A stretch of 64,000 bases of DNA, taken from contig OY282558.1 in the NCBI GenBank assembly GCA_958295665.1, positions 31,827,045 to 31,891,044 on the forward strand. Reading direction: 5' to 3'. Below, in pieces: positions 50,762 through 63,620 of this stretch (positions within the stretch are counted from its first letter, which is position 1; each line of letters begins with the position of its first letter). Position numbers and translations under genes: made by a program. The notes beneath the pieces were generated by a model, which made no database searches, had not been told where the DNA came from, and worked only from the letters and a program-made list of their open reading frames with translations. The DNA comes from Tipula vernalis (Eukaryota; Arthropoda; Insecta; Diptera; Tipulidae).

Positions 50762-51642
50762 TGTCTCGTCTATATCACGTCTCGGAAGTGGTCTTAAAAT
50801 TTGTTCAAAAAATCCCAACGAATCTTATCCCTCACATTTTTATTAGAATCTTATTATAAATTTTTAGTCTTACTAGATTGAGAATAGCTTCCGCTTTCAA
50901 TTAAATCCCCGCAAGGATAAATCGAAACTCTGCCTTGGGCTAGGCAACTAATTATGTTCAATATTTTTATATAATTTCGAGGCAATGATAATGCTGCATC
51001 GTTCAATAAACCGAAATTGAACATTTGACTTGAAGCGTTGCAGTTTATAGAACACATAGCCAAACAGAATATAATTTACTGTGAGGAAATGAAATGTGTA
51101 CGTCATATTGATTGCCAATTGGACTCTGGAGAACTGTGTTATATCCAAATTAGTGTGTTTTGGCGTTAATTAGAAAATATAGAAACAAATTTTGTTATTA
51201 CATTAGCGAAAAAGATTAATTATGGTTGTTATTTCTTCCGTTAGTATCTCTTGCGGAAGAAATAAAAGATTGGGCGGCTGTAAAAATTACAACACTCAAG
51301 GTCAATGTTATATTTAAGTTTATTGAATGAGGCAGTATTTCGAGTTGTTGACAAATCAGTTGGCTCTCAATTTGCTCTTCCACGCAATAATGCTCCCATA
51401 CACAATAAGTATCATTGCCTCGAAATAATTAAAATTATTGAATATAATTAATTGCCAAGGGCAAGGCAGAGTTTCGATTTATACTTGCGGGTATTTTAAT
51501 GAAAGCGGAAGATATTCTCAATCTAGTAAGACCAAAAATTTATAATAAGATTCTAATAAAAAAGTGTGGGATAAGAGTCGATGCGATTTTTGGAACAAAT
51601 TCTTGGACCACTTCCGAGACGTGATATAGACGTAATAGAGAG
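50762..51642. repeat. Long inverted repeat, ~235-bp arms around ~410-bp spacer
   Basis: The left arm 50762-50998 and right arm 51408-51642 are reverse complements with modest divergence. Shared landmarks on the right arm: ATCATTGCCTCGAAAT, AAGGCAGAGTTTCGATTTAT, GAAAGCGGAAG, TTCTCAATCTAGTAAGAC, TTTATAATAAGATTCTAATA and CCACTTCCGAGACGTGATAT. Read from the tip, one arm could encode GRVSIYPCGDLIESGSYSQS, which I do not recognise. It is either two head-to-head copies of one element or a foldback element. Transcription through it would give a long double-stranded RNA. Confidence 0.8.
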
Positions 51643-51989
51643 CAATAAAAATGTTGCAATGGTTAACTTGAAAAATGGGGAGTTAATATTCATCCAATTA
51701 AAAAACATGAAAATTGTAAAGAAAATCATAGAATTAATTTGAAAAATTTTCCAAAAAAAAAAACAATCAAAATAGAAATAAAAAAAATTAGGAATACGAC
51801 TAGGAAATAATATTTATAAAAAATCAATTTAATTTCCCAATATTAAGAAGATTTAATTATAACAGACCAGAACATGAACGTGAAATCAAAATATCGGAAA
51901 TAATTTAAAACAGAGTGTTCTATGTTTACTATCTAAATTTACTCATACCACATATACTCACAAATTTGAAAATAATTTTATATATGGTG

Positions 51990-52307
51990 ACATAATTAGA
52001 TTAATTAAAAAATAAATTCGAGAGGAATGGACAGGTACTTACGAAAATTTATCTAAGTATACATACATTATACACAACTCTTTCAGACAATTTCCATACA
52101 ATTAATGGTTTAAAGAATTTGATTTTAATTTATAAAGAGATAAAAGTTTTAAATAGACTAAGATCAGGCCATTCCTTTAATAACATATTCAAATTCATAT
52201 TTGGTTTTGAAAAGTCTCCTAATTGCATAGTATACAATACGATAGAGTATAACGACCACATATTTGATGATTGTACCAGAATTAATTCCCCAGTAATAAA
52301 TGAATAA
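51990..52307 (+). pseudogene. C-terminal scrap of a non-LTR retrotransposon polyprotein
   Basis: Out-of-frame pieces EREWTGTYENLSKY and HNSFRQFPY precede an open stretch from 52119 with LNRLRSGHSFNNIFKF, EKSPNCIVYNTIEYNDHIF and DDCTRIN, ending at TAA 52307. The order (RLRSGH, then SPNC, then E-x-DHI-x-x-DC) is the familiar end region of insect jockey/I-type LINE ORF2 after the RNase H area. Only this 3' piece remains. Confidence 0.6.
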
Positions 52308-52341
52308 ATAATTTTTTTTAAAAATAAATTTAATTAACACT

Positions 52342-53300
52342 TACCAATTAATTCGTTATGTTTTAAATTCAAAATAATTTGTTTATTCTAAATCAACTGT
52401 ATGAAGAATGAAGTATCTGGAAAAAATAAAGAGAAAAAATGTTTTATTAATTTTTTTAATTAGAATAAATAACACTAACAAAATCAATAACAAAATTATA
52501 AAAAGAATTAATAAAGGAAAATAATTTCTTCCTAATATGACTATTTTCTGTCTTTTTTTAAAAAAAATATTTAACAAATGATATTAATCAAAATCAATAA
52601 ACATTTAGAATATAATAATCTATTAATTAATAACATTTATTGTTTTACGATATGAACAAATATAATTGATTACCTATTCGAGCTTATGAGGCACATACAG
52701 TTTAAAAATATAAAAAAAAACATTTAAATTGGTTATAATTAATGTAGACAGACATACTGCATTTGCTTAAATTGTTATAAAATTATTTAAAAAAAAAATA
52801 ATAATAAACTTACCAATTAATTCGCTGTTTTAAATTTAAAATAATTTGTTTATTTTAATATATATTAAAATTCTATTATATTTAGCTTAATGAAACTAAA
52901 TATAACATTATTTTATTTGTAAACAAATATAATTATGTACGTATATAAATTTGAGAACGTAATACCGAATAGTTTAAAATTTCATGAATATGATTTAAAT
53001 TAATATTATAAATATCATGACTGGATATACATTGAACAAGGCAAGATCTAAGCGGAGCACAATCAGCAAATATAAAAAATAAATAAACATTTTAATGATT
53101 TGAACACAACTATAACTTAAATAAAACACGTGGTGGTATCAAAATTTATATATGGCGGGTATTTTATATAATTATATACGTAATTATAATTTGTTATTAC
53201 AACCAAAATTTTATTATATTTAGGTGCTTCAAACTAAATATAACATTATTTTCTTTGTAAAAAATATAATTACGTATATAAATTTGATAATATAATATCC
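52342..53300 (+). repeat. Nested direct repeats
   Basis: A ~50-bp unit beginning CTTACCAATTAATTCG and containing AAAATAATTTGTTTATT occurs at 52342 and again at 52811. A ~95-bp unit with ATTATATTTAG, AACTAAATATAACATTATTTT and ACGTATATAAATTTGA occurs at 52867-52965 and 53203-53300. The pattern suggests repeated local duplication of an AT-rich segment. No coding content was seen. Confidence 0.6.
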
Positions 53301-53389
53301 CCCATTAAAACAATTTATAAAAAAAAACATAATTAATTATTATACAAATATATAATAAATTCACCTGTACACGGCAGTCTAACTGAGTC

Positions 53390-54490
53390 GAACTGAATAC
53401 TTTTAACCTGAACCTGTACCTGATACTCAAAAGGTTCGAAGTATCAATTGAGTACTTTTTCAAAGTATCAGGTAAAAAGTATCAACTCATACATTCGACA
53501 AACAGTTGCATTTTGGTATGGTTTACTTCCTCATACCATATACATAATTTGTTTTGCGAGAAAGAATGAATTGTATATCAACTTATAATATTTTGGGATG
53601 TTTGCTACTGAGAAATAGAGACAAATAGCTATGCATGTATCAACCTAATATATATATACCTATATTAATGTATTCATCTCTCTCACAAATCTCACAAATA
53701 ATATTATCAATGCATCAAAACAGATCAAACATATGTATATGAGTTTACGTTTTCCTTTCACATTGAACTGATACTTTTACTTGTACGTAATTGATACTTT
53801 GAGTCAATTGATCCTTTTCGCTACATTTGCGTGATACTTTATATAATTTTTTATAAATTTAACCAAATCTTCTCGATTCCTATTTGTTTGAATTACTGGA
53901 CTGGTTTAATTTATTGGACTTAAATCCTTAAACATTGATAAACATTTTATTTGAAAATTAATTAAGCAAAAAAGAATACAGAAGTTTGGTTAAATTTATA
54001 AAAAATTACATCATAAAAATTATCTAAAGGTATCAAGCAAATAACGCAAAAGAATCAATTTGTTCAAAAGTATCAATTTGATCCCAAGTATCAATTCGGT
54101 TCAAAGTATTAATTCGGTTGGAACTTGGAAGTATCAATTCAGAATTTGGTTAAAAGAGTAAAAGTATAAAACCATATTCAAACGTTTGTCCTCTTTTGGT
54201 GCATTGCTGATATTGGTTTGTGAGAATGAGAAGTATGTAGGGATATAACAAACACACGTTAAATTTTTATTATTTAAAAATGATGTACATAATAATTTGC
54301 ATATTATCCAATAAAATAATTATGATGATCTATCCTTATTTATTCCTACCTAATAATTAAATTATTAAGATTTTAAGAATAATTTTAATTTAATTCGTCA
54401 CATTAAACCAAATTAACATAATTTTACTCGAAAAAATTAGGTTGAGCGAAAAAATCGAAAAATGTATCAGGGTCGAAAGTATCAGGTTAA
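53390..54490. repeat. Cluster of GTATCA-containing short repeats
   Basis: Many copies of AAAGTATCA followed by ATTCGGTT, ATTTGATT, ACTCATA or GGTTAAA, concentrated at 53420-53500, 54030-54170 and 54455-54500, with GATACTT variants on the opposite strand around 53770-53845. Spacing is irregular. This looks like a degenerate minisatellite or the inside of an unrecognised element that the TIR element at 54511 later entered. Confidence 0.55.
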
Positions 54491-54510
54491 AAGTATCAGG
54501 TTCTTGACTC

Positions 54511-54715
54511 AAGCCGCGGCCAGACGATTGCAAATAATACAAGAATATGATGCTATTTGTGAAATGACAAATCGTGTGGACAGAAAACAAATACAAATAT
54601 ACATGTTTGTGCCCTATTGCTATACAGGCGATCGTAGTAGACAGCCAAATTCGTATTTGTCCAATATCGCAAACGTCATATTCGTCTACTATTTGCAATC
54701 GTCTGGCCGCGGCTT
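54511..54715. mobile_element. ~205-bp MITE with perfect 26-bp terminal inverted repeats
   Basis: The left end AAGCCGCGGCCAGACGATTG plus CAAATA (54511-54536) is exactly repeated in reverse complement at 54690-54715. Similarity continues imperfectly inward (GAATATGA on both arms). The GC-rich ends stand out in AT-rich surroundings. It has no coding capacity. A target-site duplication cannot be fixed by eye (CAA occurs on both sides). Confidence 0.8.
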
Positions 54716-55180
54716 CAAAAGTATCAATTGATATACTGATACCTAAACGTATTGATTAAACCCATCGCACGGCATCACTAGAATGAACTAGATTTGAAAA
54801 TTTTAAACAAAAGAAATATTTATTCAATAAAAAAAAAATCAAAGATCATTTGATTGGTTATTCGAATATTATTATTATTTCAAATTGGTCGATAAAGTAG
54901 ACGCTAGAACGGAAGTTGGACGATATTATTTTAACCGTACTTTTTTGTTTTTTTTATAAATTATTCATGTGCTGGCCTCTTTTGTTGAGCTCCATACTCA
55001 GAAAATATTTCACTTTAGGCCAAAAATTAACCATAACTACTGTTATAGTAACATTTTTCGTATTTATAACTCTCAAAATCCATCAGTATAAACATTGCTA
55101 CAAAATATCCAAAACACAAAATTAAATTCGAATTTCGTATCGTATTTTAGACATGTTATTACTATAAATTCGGGCCTTAG

Positions 55181-55325
55181 TGTTTTTCCAATTGACCACC
55201 ATCAGTAACCAGTACTTATATGCACTTATGGTTAATGTCTTTGCTAGATTTACTATAGTTAAATCACGAACAAAGACATGAACTATAAGTGATTATAAGT
55301 ACTTAAGGTGGTCGATTGGAAAGAC
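55181..55325. mobile_element. ~145-bp hairpin element (MITE-like)
   Basis: The outer arms match in reverse complement: TTTTTCCAATTGACCACC at the left and GGTGGTCGATTGGAAAGAC at the right. The inner arms match too: AGTACTTATATGCACTTAT with ATAAGTGATTATAAGTACT, and GTCTTTG with CAAAGAC. The loop is about 25 nt. Such near-complete foldback is typical of small MITEs or microRNA-like hairpins. Confidence 0.7.
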
Positions 55326-58300
55326 AATAATACATTAAATTTTTAATTATTTCCTTTGTAGTTCTTCGTTAAATAATATTAATTGTTAAGATGCCGTCCT
55401 GTAATCGCTGCTTTGTAATGCTGCGGAAGATATACAAATAGAACATAACGTAAACACGAGTGAGACAAAGTACGTTGGCGCACCGGTCCCGTCGGTTTGA
55501 AAGCTTTAAATGGAGTATTTTAAATTTTCAGGGCAGTATTTCTAGTCGAAATACATTAGCCTAAGACATAAATCCTTTTTGGTGTTTTGTATGAAAAAAA
55601 TGACGATTCAGCCACTTATACTCAAACTGATTTTAGTTTTTGAACCAAATTTAAATATTAAAAGAAAAGTGTTTTATTTAGTGGTTTAGGGCTCTTTATC
55701 TATTTCATATCCGGTCTCCGCAACTCTCCACGAAATCACAGATATTTTTGGGATCACAGATGGAATATTTATTTAACCACTTTTGTGTATTTACCTTAAC
55801 TATTTGTCTGCAGCCTTAGAGTAACTTTAGCTTGCAACACTTTCATTTCACATGCGTAACTATGGGCTCGAAGTTAAAGCAACATAAAGTGAACTGTTAT
55901 TATCTGTGAGATAACTACTTGGGGGTTAATTTATAATTTTTTCTCTTTGGCTGGCAGTCATTTTTTCAGATATGTCACTTCAAACATGTCGAAATTGCAA
56001 ATACACTTACATCATTTTCACAAAGCTAATTTTTGAGAAGACCTCCTGAGTATCAAAATAAAACTGAAAGACAATTTCAGCAGTCATTTAACCTTGGCAG
56101 ACAAGAAAGATGCCTGGAAGCTGGGTTTTATTCAAATGCAGTGCGATATGAATAAGGCAAACTTTTCGTGTTACACGCCTTGAATTCAATATTCTCAAAT
56201 TTTTTCTTTGGCTATATGTAGCATAATTTTTATATTCTGGAGGTCTTAACCTAAACAAAGAATTCAAGAATTTACTTTCAAGGCGTACTGCACTACTGAA
56301 ATTTGCGATATGGCACTGCATAAATCCAGATTTCCATACATCTTTCTAGTCTGGAAAGATTAAATTACTGCAGAAATTTTCTTGCAGTACAACTTTTATA
56401 TTCAAGAGATTGATTATAAATATTTAGCCAAACCAGATAAAAAGTGCCCCCCAAGAGTGCCATTGGGGCGATGCTAAACAAGCCTTGATAACCAATAATT
56501 GTTAAACATTTGAAATTTTTTTTAATTCTACCTTTTTCGCACAGTGAAGATTTATTTGATACTAAAACTGATTTTGTTTGAGTAATTAAACAACTTCCAG
56601 TTGGTTTTAAAATTCTATTACAATACATTTCGGGACCATCAAACTCATTTTATATAATATTACGTACATATTAGGAATTACCAAATATGTCTTAAACAGA
56701 ATTAAAACTCATTTTGATTTATTCTGTTGTACTTAAATAACAGTAGATTTGAAGCAATCAATTTGAACATTACAATTTTAGAGGAAATGCCCACTAGGAT
56801 CTCAAGGCCCTTAAATTCTAAATTCTAAAAGCAAATACAAATTATTTCGATTGTTAACTTGTATGTATCATATTTCCATCCAAGTGTTGAATGGAAATTG
56901 CACGACAATAGAACATGAAATATTTTAAATATATAACGAGACGTTGTAATAACTCCACACCTATTTTCAATATTCTTAATAAAAAACTGTTTCAATAAAT
57001 TAATGAAATTGATTCACATTTAACGAAAAGTTTGTCACCATAACCTAAATAACAAGACAATATAATAAAATGTTGAAGATGATCACCCAGAAAGAAATAC
57101 CTGCAGCGCAGTAGATCAAAAGTTACGACATTTAACTTATCGATAACCTAATTTTCCCTCTTTTGAATATAATCTTTTATCGACGTATTTTCTTTGACTT
57201 TAATCCAACTAGGTATACAAAATAAAATCTTTTTCTTCAATAACATCAAATCTAGAGAGTTAAAAAAGAATAATAAATGTTTCAAATACATATACGAGTG
57301 TCGAGTATGTATTGCATATTGAGTTAGCGCAGAATGGGATATAACGGATTTACATATTGTTGTTCAGTGTTGTAATTTATACGATTATTGACGTATGCAT
57401 TTATTTATGCTTTGTGCTTTCGAGTAGTAGTACTAAGATCAAAAATTGAGAAAATTGTCGGTATAAAGGCAAAAAAAAAACCAAAAAAATTAAATCTGCA
57501 CTGTGAGTAAACGAAGTACCATAATTTCCATATAAGATGTTTAATAAATGTTACATAATATTTTTTATCAAAAGTTTCTATTTTATAATTATAGTCTTAA
57601 AAAAAAATTTATATTGCACAGAAATAACGTTTTTTTCTATACGAGTTTATTGTATGTAAAATTTATATAAATATACTTTAGTATATAAATATGACTGTTA
57701 TGCAACCGAGAAAACTATGATTCGTGATATATGATCGTTTTTGAATTTGCCTTGAAATATTTTTTTTTTGTACTCGCATGTAAATATACGGTAATTATTA
57801 AAAGATGTCGAATTGAGGTGATACATTTGGACATAAGTGTGGAGTGCGGTTTGGCGGCTAATATTCGTTAACCGAAACAAAAAACTGACATTTACTTATT
57901 TGATATTGATTCTAATCTGTTCAGCATTACATAATATTTACAATACTAAATAAATGCAATTCGGCAATGAAATATATTAAACAAATAGAAATTAAGGTTA
58001 AAGAAATATCTGAATTCTTTCGCATTTTACAAATATGTTATTTAGCTCAATTTACACTTCTTAATCAAGTCTAACTCCGGCTCGTAAATATATTTCTTTT
58101 ACGTTTACAGTGGGTACCGCTATTGTTCTTCATCAATAAGACAATACAAACACACATATAAAAAAAATAAAAAAAATCGTTACAGTATGACTAAATCTTC
58201 AACCGGTTTATTTCCACAATACTCGTTTATTGGTATAAACTAGACCAAACCCATCGATGATCACGACACAGCCAACAAAATAAAATGTGTATAAGATTTA

Positions 58301-60985
58301 AATGAATCATGCAAGAAGTATTTTATAAGTTTAATTGATTTTTTTTATTTTTAATATTCGTTAATATCAAGTCGTTGGATCATCATTTAACCTTTAAAAA
58401 ATGGTTGTGTCGTATTTTAGTTCCATCATCGTTTCTTCTCGTATAAACCGCACCGCGTCTTAATGTATGTAAATTACACATTTCAATAAAGTGTAAATTT
58501 GTTTAAGTTAGCTGAATAAATAAAATTGTCATATTTTGTTGAATAATTTGTTTAATTAAAATAATAAATAAAAATGCGGTGTGTATTTTGCGATCTAATA
58601 CTCTCTATTATGTGCGTGAGTTTATTGTACACCACAAAATTTTAATTAAATCAATTTCATGATGTAATTTTATTCAAAATATGTATGTACTTAAATTATA
58701 TAAAAGAAAATGTCTCTTTTAGAAAGTTAAGATATTATAATAATATAATAAATATTTGGAAAAATAAACAAAAATTACATTACATTTCAATTAGATGCGG
58801 TTTTAGGGCTTTAAGGAAAGTATAACGAATCGAGGAAATGGTTAAGCGATTATTAAACTGAGCCACAAAGTAATCGATTACAAAACTTAAATTTAGCTAC
58901 ATATTGTTCTCATTCAAGATTTAACACACCTTACACGACTTTGATTTATAAACAAAAATAATTTTTCCAATATACAAGAAAACTTGAAACGTTACAACAT
59001 ATTTAAGAAACAGTTGTTACAAAAATATATGAATACATTTTATATTGTATGCACAGGGGTCACAATTATTTATATATATCAAAGAACATCATCTTCACAT
59101 GAAAATGTTGCTTTGTCTTTTGCAAAATGCAAAAGAAAAAAAAAACTGTTTGAGTTCATGTAAAATTGTACAATAAATATAATTTTAATTAATATAATTA
59201 AAAACAAAAACAACATAATTATGTACAAAACTATTGTGTGATGATTTTCACAAATTGAAAGTGGAAAATTTCACTTGAATGTTGTGAAAATTATAATTGT
59301 CTTGTTTATTTAATATTATTTATTGTATTTGTGGTATTTTTTGACAAATTTTAACCGAATTTCAATGCTATATTTACATAATGAAGGAAAACTAGACGCA
59401 TTTCCGGTAAATTAAAATTATTCACTTCCCACGACAATTCAATTTTGTTTTAATAATAATTTGTCAATGAAAATTTGAATGACATTGTTCAAGTTGACAA
59501 TTATTTTACGGTATATCGGCTGTATCTTTAAATCACTTTATTATTATATAGATAATATTGAATAGCGCACAAGAATGAATAAAATATAAGATTACGACAA
59601 TCGATAGATGAATTTTGAATTTTGGTGCGCCACTCTTGGTGACGTCAAGTTACTACAGGAAAAACAAATAAATCCAATTGTCTTGACTTACTTGAGAAGA
59701 ACGTCACTAAATGTTATTGATCTTCGCACTATTCAGCATGTTTTGTTGATTTATGTTGGTTACCAGTTTTTGACATAACTAAAAATATTTGAAAGTTTTC
59801 AACTTCGTAATCAGTTGGAATGATTCAACTCAACCATTATTGCTTACCTTCACGAGATATATACATATAAACAAAACCATTCTTAATAACTACTGAATTG
59901 ATCTTGAACCATAACCGGTTTTTATAGATTTTTTCTTTTTTCTTTTTTGAGTCAGGGACTTTACACAGAAACTCCAAAGTGCAAACGAAAACGAAAATTT
60001 TCCCTCCGAAAAATTTCTCATCTTAATCGTACACCATCCATAATGATACGCGTAGATAAATCAAAACTTTTTCAACATTCCAACCGCATAGTTAATTTGC
60101 ATTTTCACTTTCTTCAGCAACAATATAAAAATGAAAGTTCTAATAAAAAATGTTTACACAAAATAATTAAAAACTTTATCTTATACACTCGTACAGTGCG
60201 AATGAAAAACTCTTATTCAATAGGGCGCGCACCAAAAAAAAAAAAAAAATAAAAAAATCTTACATCGAGCAATGCTTTTATTCATTCATTCGACCATGAA
60301 TTTTATTCATCATTTGTACAAAAGTTTATTTTTAGTAACAAACATTGGATTCACGCTGAAGTAACTAATATATAACAACTTTAAAACATTATTGTTGTAA
60401 TAAAATAAATTTAAATATTTATGAAAATCCGAGACAACATTGTTCTTGGTTTTTACCTTCATCATCATTATCAGACCAAATGGAAACAATCAGGTTCGTT
60501 GTGCTTAAAAATGGCAAATAAGTATTTTATTTAAGAGGATATTGAATATTTACTCGGTAATAATAAAACAATAAGAAGTTGTCTAAACTTATTGCGTGAA
60601 TTGATCATGATTTCGAATAATGGCTATAATAAATATTTGATGATTTATTTATTTAGATTTGGTTTTTGTTTTATGATTGGGTAATTTGCATAAGAATTTT
60701 GATTTTAGGCTTGTATATTGATACGTGGCTAATGGAATGCTTTATTTCGCACGCGGTTTGTTTCATCGAACAAATATTATGTACCAGGTTTACGAACAGA
60801 ACGAGTCATACGTTATAATGTTAACGTAACGACAATTCAAAAATGTCCTTCAACAAACTTACTTTCGCTATTAAATAAAAATAAAAAATGTGCATACAGT
60901 AAAAAACCATTATTTATAAGATAATTTTGTTCTTGAATCAATTCCCTGCAAAAAAAACTAATTTTTATTTCTTTTTCTTTTTCAG
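55326..60985. other. AT-rich intergenic or upstream region, nothing recognised
   Basis: No gene supported. Short open frames (for example 59947-60252, ending in an A-rich run) lack conserved features. The region is the upstream flank, and includes a 5' untranslated intron, of the secreted-protein gene beginning at 60986. Confidence 0.5.
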
Positions 60986-61677
60986 GAGCCATGAAGACGT
61001 GTTCGGCGGCCATATTTATTTGGCTGGCCGTTATAGTTTCGCCCACATTGACACAGGTACTTATTAAAATTAAAACTAATTACGTAAAACAAAAAAATTA
61101 TAAACTTACGATGATGGTCTTAAGAATTTCAAAGCATATAATTTAACAGTTAATAATTGTCCAAAACACCGTTACCACATCAACAAAAAGTAAAACAGTC
61201 AAAATAAAATTCTTGGTGCGATCGATGTAAACTTATTTTTTTAATACTCTTCATTTAAACGAATTTTGTGTTCAACAAAGTAAATATTTTGCCTTTTATA
61301 AGTCTTATAAACACGACCATAGTGACGATTAGTAATTAATTACCACAATTGCAAGCACTGTGGGTGTTTTTTAAAATTGTTGTAGCTAAAGCAGAAACTA
61401 ATTTGCTGGACTGGTTTAAATATGTGCTTGTAAATGGAACAATATTCAAATTCAAATATACACGTTCTTATACTCGTATTATACAATAAGAATGAAACGG
61501 GATTTTTAATTTTTTTTATTTTATATAATGATGTCATTGGGTAAGCTGTCAAAGATTGCGGAAGAAAAAGAATTTATGACAATTTAAATTTTTTTTTTTA
61601 TTTGAATAAAAGCTCACCTAATTTTAAATTAATTCTTTTTTTTTTTTTTTTGCAGGAATTTTTTTCTTGTCCGAATG
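60986..61677 (+). CDS. First coding exons of a secreted protein, possibly an obstructor/CPAP3-type chitin-binding cuticle protein; 3' partial
   Basis: Exon 60986-61056 follows a pyrimidine-rich TTTTTCAG acceptor. Its ATG at 60991 opens MKTCSAAIFIWLAVIVSPTL then TQ, a clean signal peptide, ending at CAG|GTACTT in phase 0. After a 599-nt intron with a long T-tract acceptor (TTTTTGCAG) comes a 22-nt microexon, 61656-61677, reading EFFSCPN plus one base, with a perfect donor G|GTAAGT. EFxCPxxNG right after a signal peptide is how several insect obstructor/CPAP3 peritrophin proteins begin; that similarity is from memory and rests on few residues. The next exon must lie beyond the 2.3 kb that remain. 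The upstream acceptor implies a separate 5' untranslated exon to the left. Confidence 0.6.
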
Positions 61678-63351
61678 GTAAGTGAAGTAATTTTATATTA
61701 TTTGAATAGATGAGGTATTTTTTTTTGTTTTATTAAGTGAAAGTCCATAAATAAATCATTGATTGATCAGTCATGCAAGAAATTTATTTACAAAATATCT
61801 GATTAATGGAAAAATTTGTTTTTTGTTTTTATTCGTGTAGGTTTACAAAATGCAGAATAAAATTACCTTTTAATCCTTCAAAATTGTTTATTTAGGTAGG
61901 TTATGGAATAAAATTAAGAACAGGTTACGTTTACATTCGAAGTGTTTGGGTGTAAATGTAATTGCTTAGCATATTTATTTCATTTTGTAATGTAATGTAA
62001 CAGGTTGGAGGATATGACAGGGAGTAGATTCTGATTTTTCGTTTTGCACAAAATTATTTTCAAATTAATTCTTACTCACACGTATTTTATTTAAACAACA
62101 TACACAACAAAAGTCATCGCAATTAAAACCAATGACAATTTTTGTGACATTTAGAAAAAGTCACTTGACCAGAATTGATTTTTACTAATCACAGTTATAT
62201 CGTCATTAAATAGCATTTAAAATGTTAGTACAAAATTGCAAAAAAAAAATGTCATTAGTCATTTGATCAGAATCTATCACATACTCGAGCATACCACCAC
62301 TATAAGTGTCAATAAAACTTTAATACGATGTATATGTCAATGTTCAGAAATAGTTTTCATTATATTTATGTATATGGTGAATAACACCAAAAAATATTGA
62401 GCTGTCAAATCATCAACTTACACATCCTGTTACAAATCTAAATATGTGTATAGAAATAATTTCGAATGCCTATATGAGCATGCCCTTGCATGCACATTGG
62501 CTTGCTTGAACAATATATCGCATGTTAGATTTTGCGATGAATAATTTATTCCCTGGCCTTAGTTATAATGTTGAATCTCTGGTAAGACCTGCGGCAACTC
62601 TTCTACTGATTTCATTATTTAATATCCCGGTTTAATATTTTTATGCAAATAAAACTGTGATAACTGGTACTTCCAACAGTACTAAGTTACTCAGAAGTAA
62701 AATTCCAAACAAGAGACATGGGAAAAGAACCAAATCTGTAATTTTATTTAATTCATGCTCGAAGCTGTCACAATTTTTAGATTTTTTTTTTTAAGATAAG
62801 CAGTTAATCTGATAGCTTATGGACCGGGCGCTGTGGTGTAATAAAATCTAACGAAGAAAGAAGAATTATGAAATCTCAAAATCAACATTTCAGTCTAATC
62901 CAGAATATCGAAATTAAAAAAATTCATCCTGTATCCTTTAAGAATAGACAAATGCGGTGATGTACACGCTTGAATTTTGTTTTATTAGTCAGGTTCAAGG
63001 TAAACAAACATGTTAGGAAAAAAATCAGTGACTTTCAGACTCTTATTTGTACATTAAAGCTAAATTTGTAATTTCTATGAAAAATATAGTTAAAGCTACT
63101 AATTTGTTGAAAACAGTAAAGTAAAATAAAAGATGTTTTTTGGACGGAAATCTAATATTACCATGTTGAGGCGGTAGTCGACCAGATGTTTCACTAAAAT
63201 TGTCACTAAAATTTCTTCGCATCAAATGATATGCTTATGTATATCTCCTTTATTGTCTTGGAGATTGGGGCATAAAGCAGGAATTCAGAGTACAAATTCA
63301 ATTTTGTTTACAATAACCTAGTGTAAAATGGAATTGACTTCTTTAACTTTG
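61678..63351 (+). other. Intron of the secreted-protein gene, nothing else recognised
   Basis: AT-rich, no supported exon that would continue the microexon in phase. It presumably forms the start of a long second intron. Confidence 0.45.
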
Positions 63352-63620
63352 TTAGATTTTTCTAGGGCCTGTGATTCCATTAATCACAGAATTCTTTATT
63401 AAAACTATTATCTCAGTTTCTTTCGATAATTCTTTGTCCGGTTTCATTCCTGTAATTTCCAGCGTTCCGCAGGATTCAGTAAAGAATCCTCTATTATTTT
63501 ATATGTATATTAATGACATAAAATCCTCTATTCCCTAGTTTCAAATTTTCACTGATGACGTCTAAATTTATAGAAATAATTATTTAGATCGGTTTCTAAT
63601 GGGCTCGTTTTAAATGCAAG
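63352..63620 (+). pseudogene. Non-LTR retrotransposon reverse transcriptase fragment
   Basis: The first frame has LDFSRACDSINHRILY then a stop (RT block LDFSKAFDxVNH). After a one-base shift, from 63464, VPQDSVKNPLLFYMYINDI is followed by a stop and then FTDDV, which match the VPQGSxLGPLLFxxYINDI and catalytic F/Y-x-DD blocks. These are order-correct RT motifs of a jockey-like LINE, broken by a stop and a frameshift. It sits inside the inferred intron of the secreted-protein gene. Confidence 0.75.

Noticed and set aside
59947..60252. 101-codon open frame ending in a Lys run
   Set aside because: Composition is driven by AT-rich sequence and a terminal A-run; no domain, no splice or promoter context. 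It may be debris of a retroposed sequence, but nothing supports a gene.
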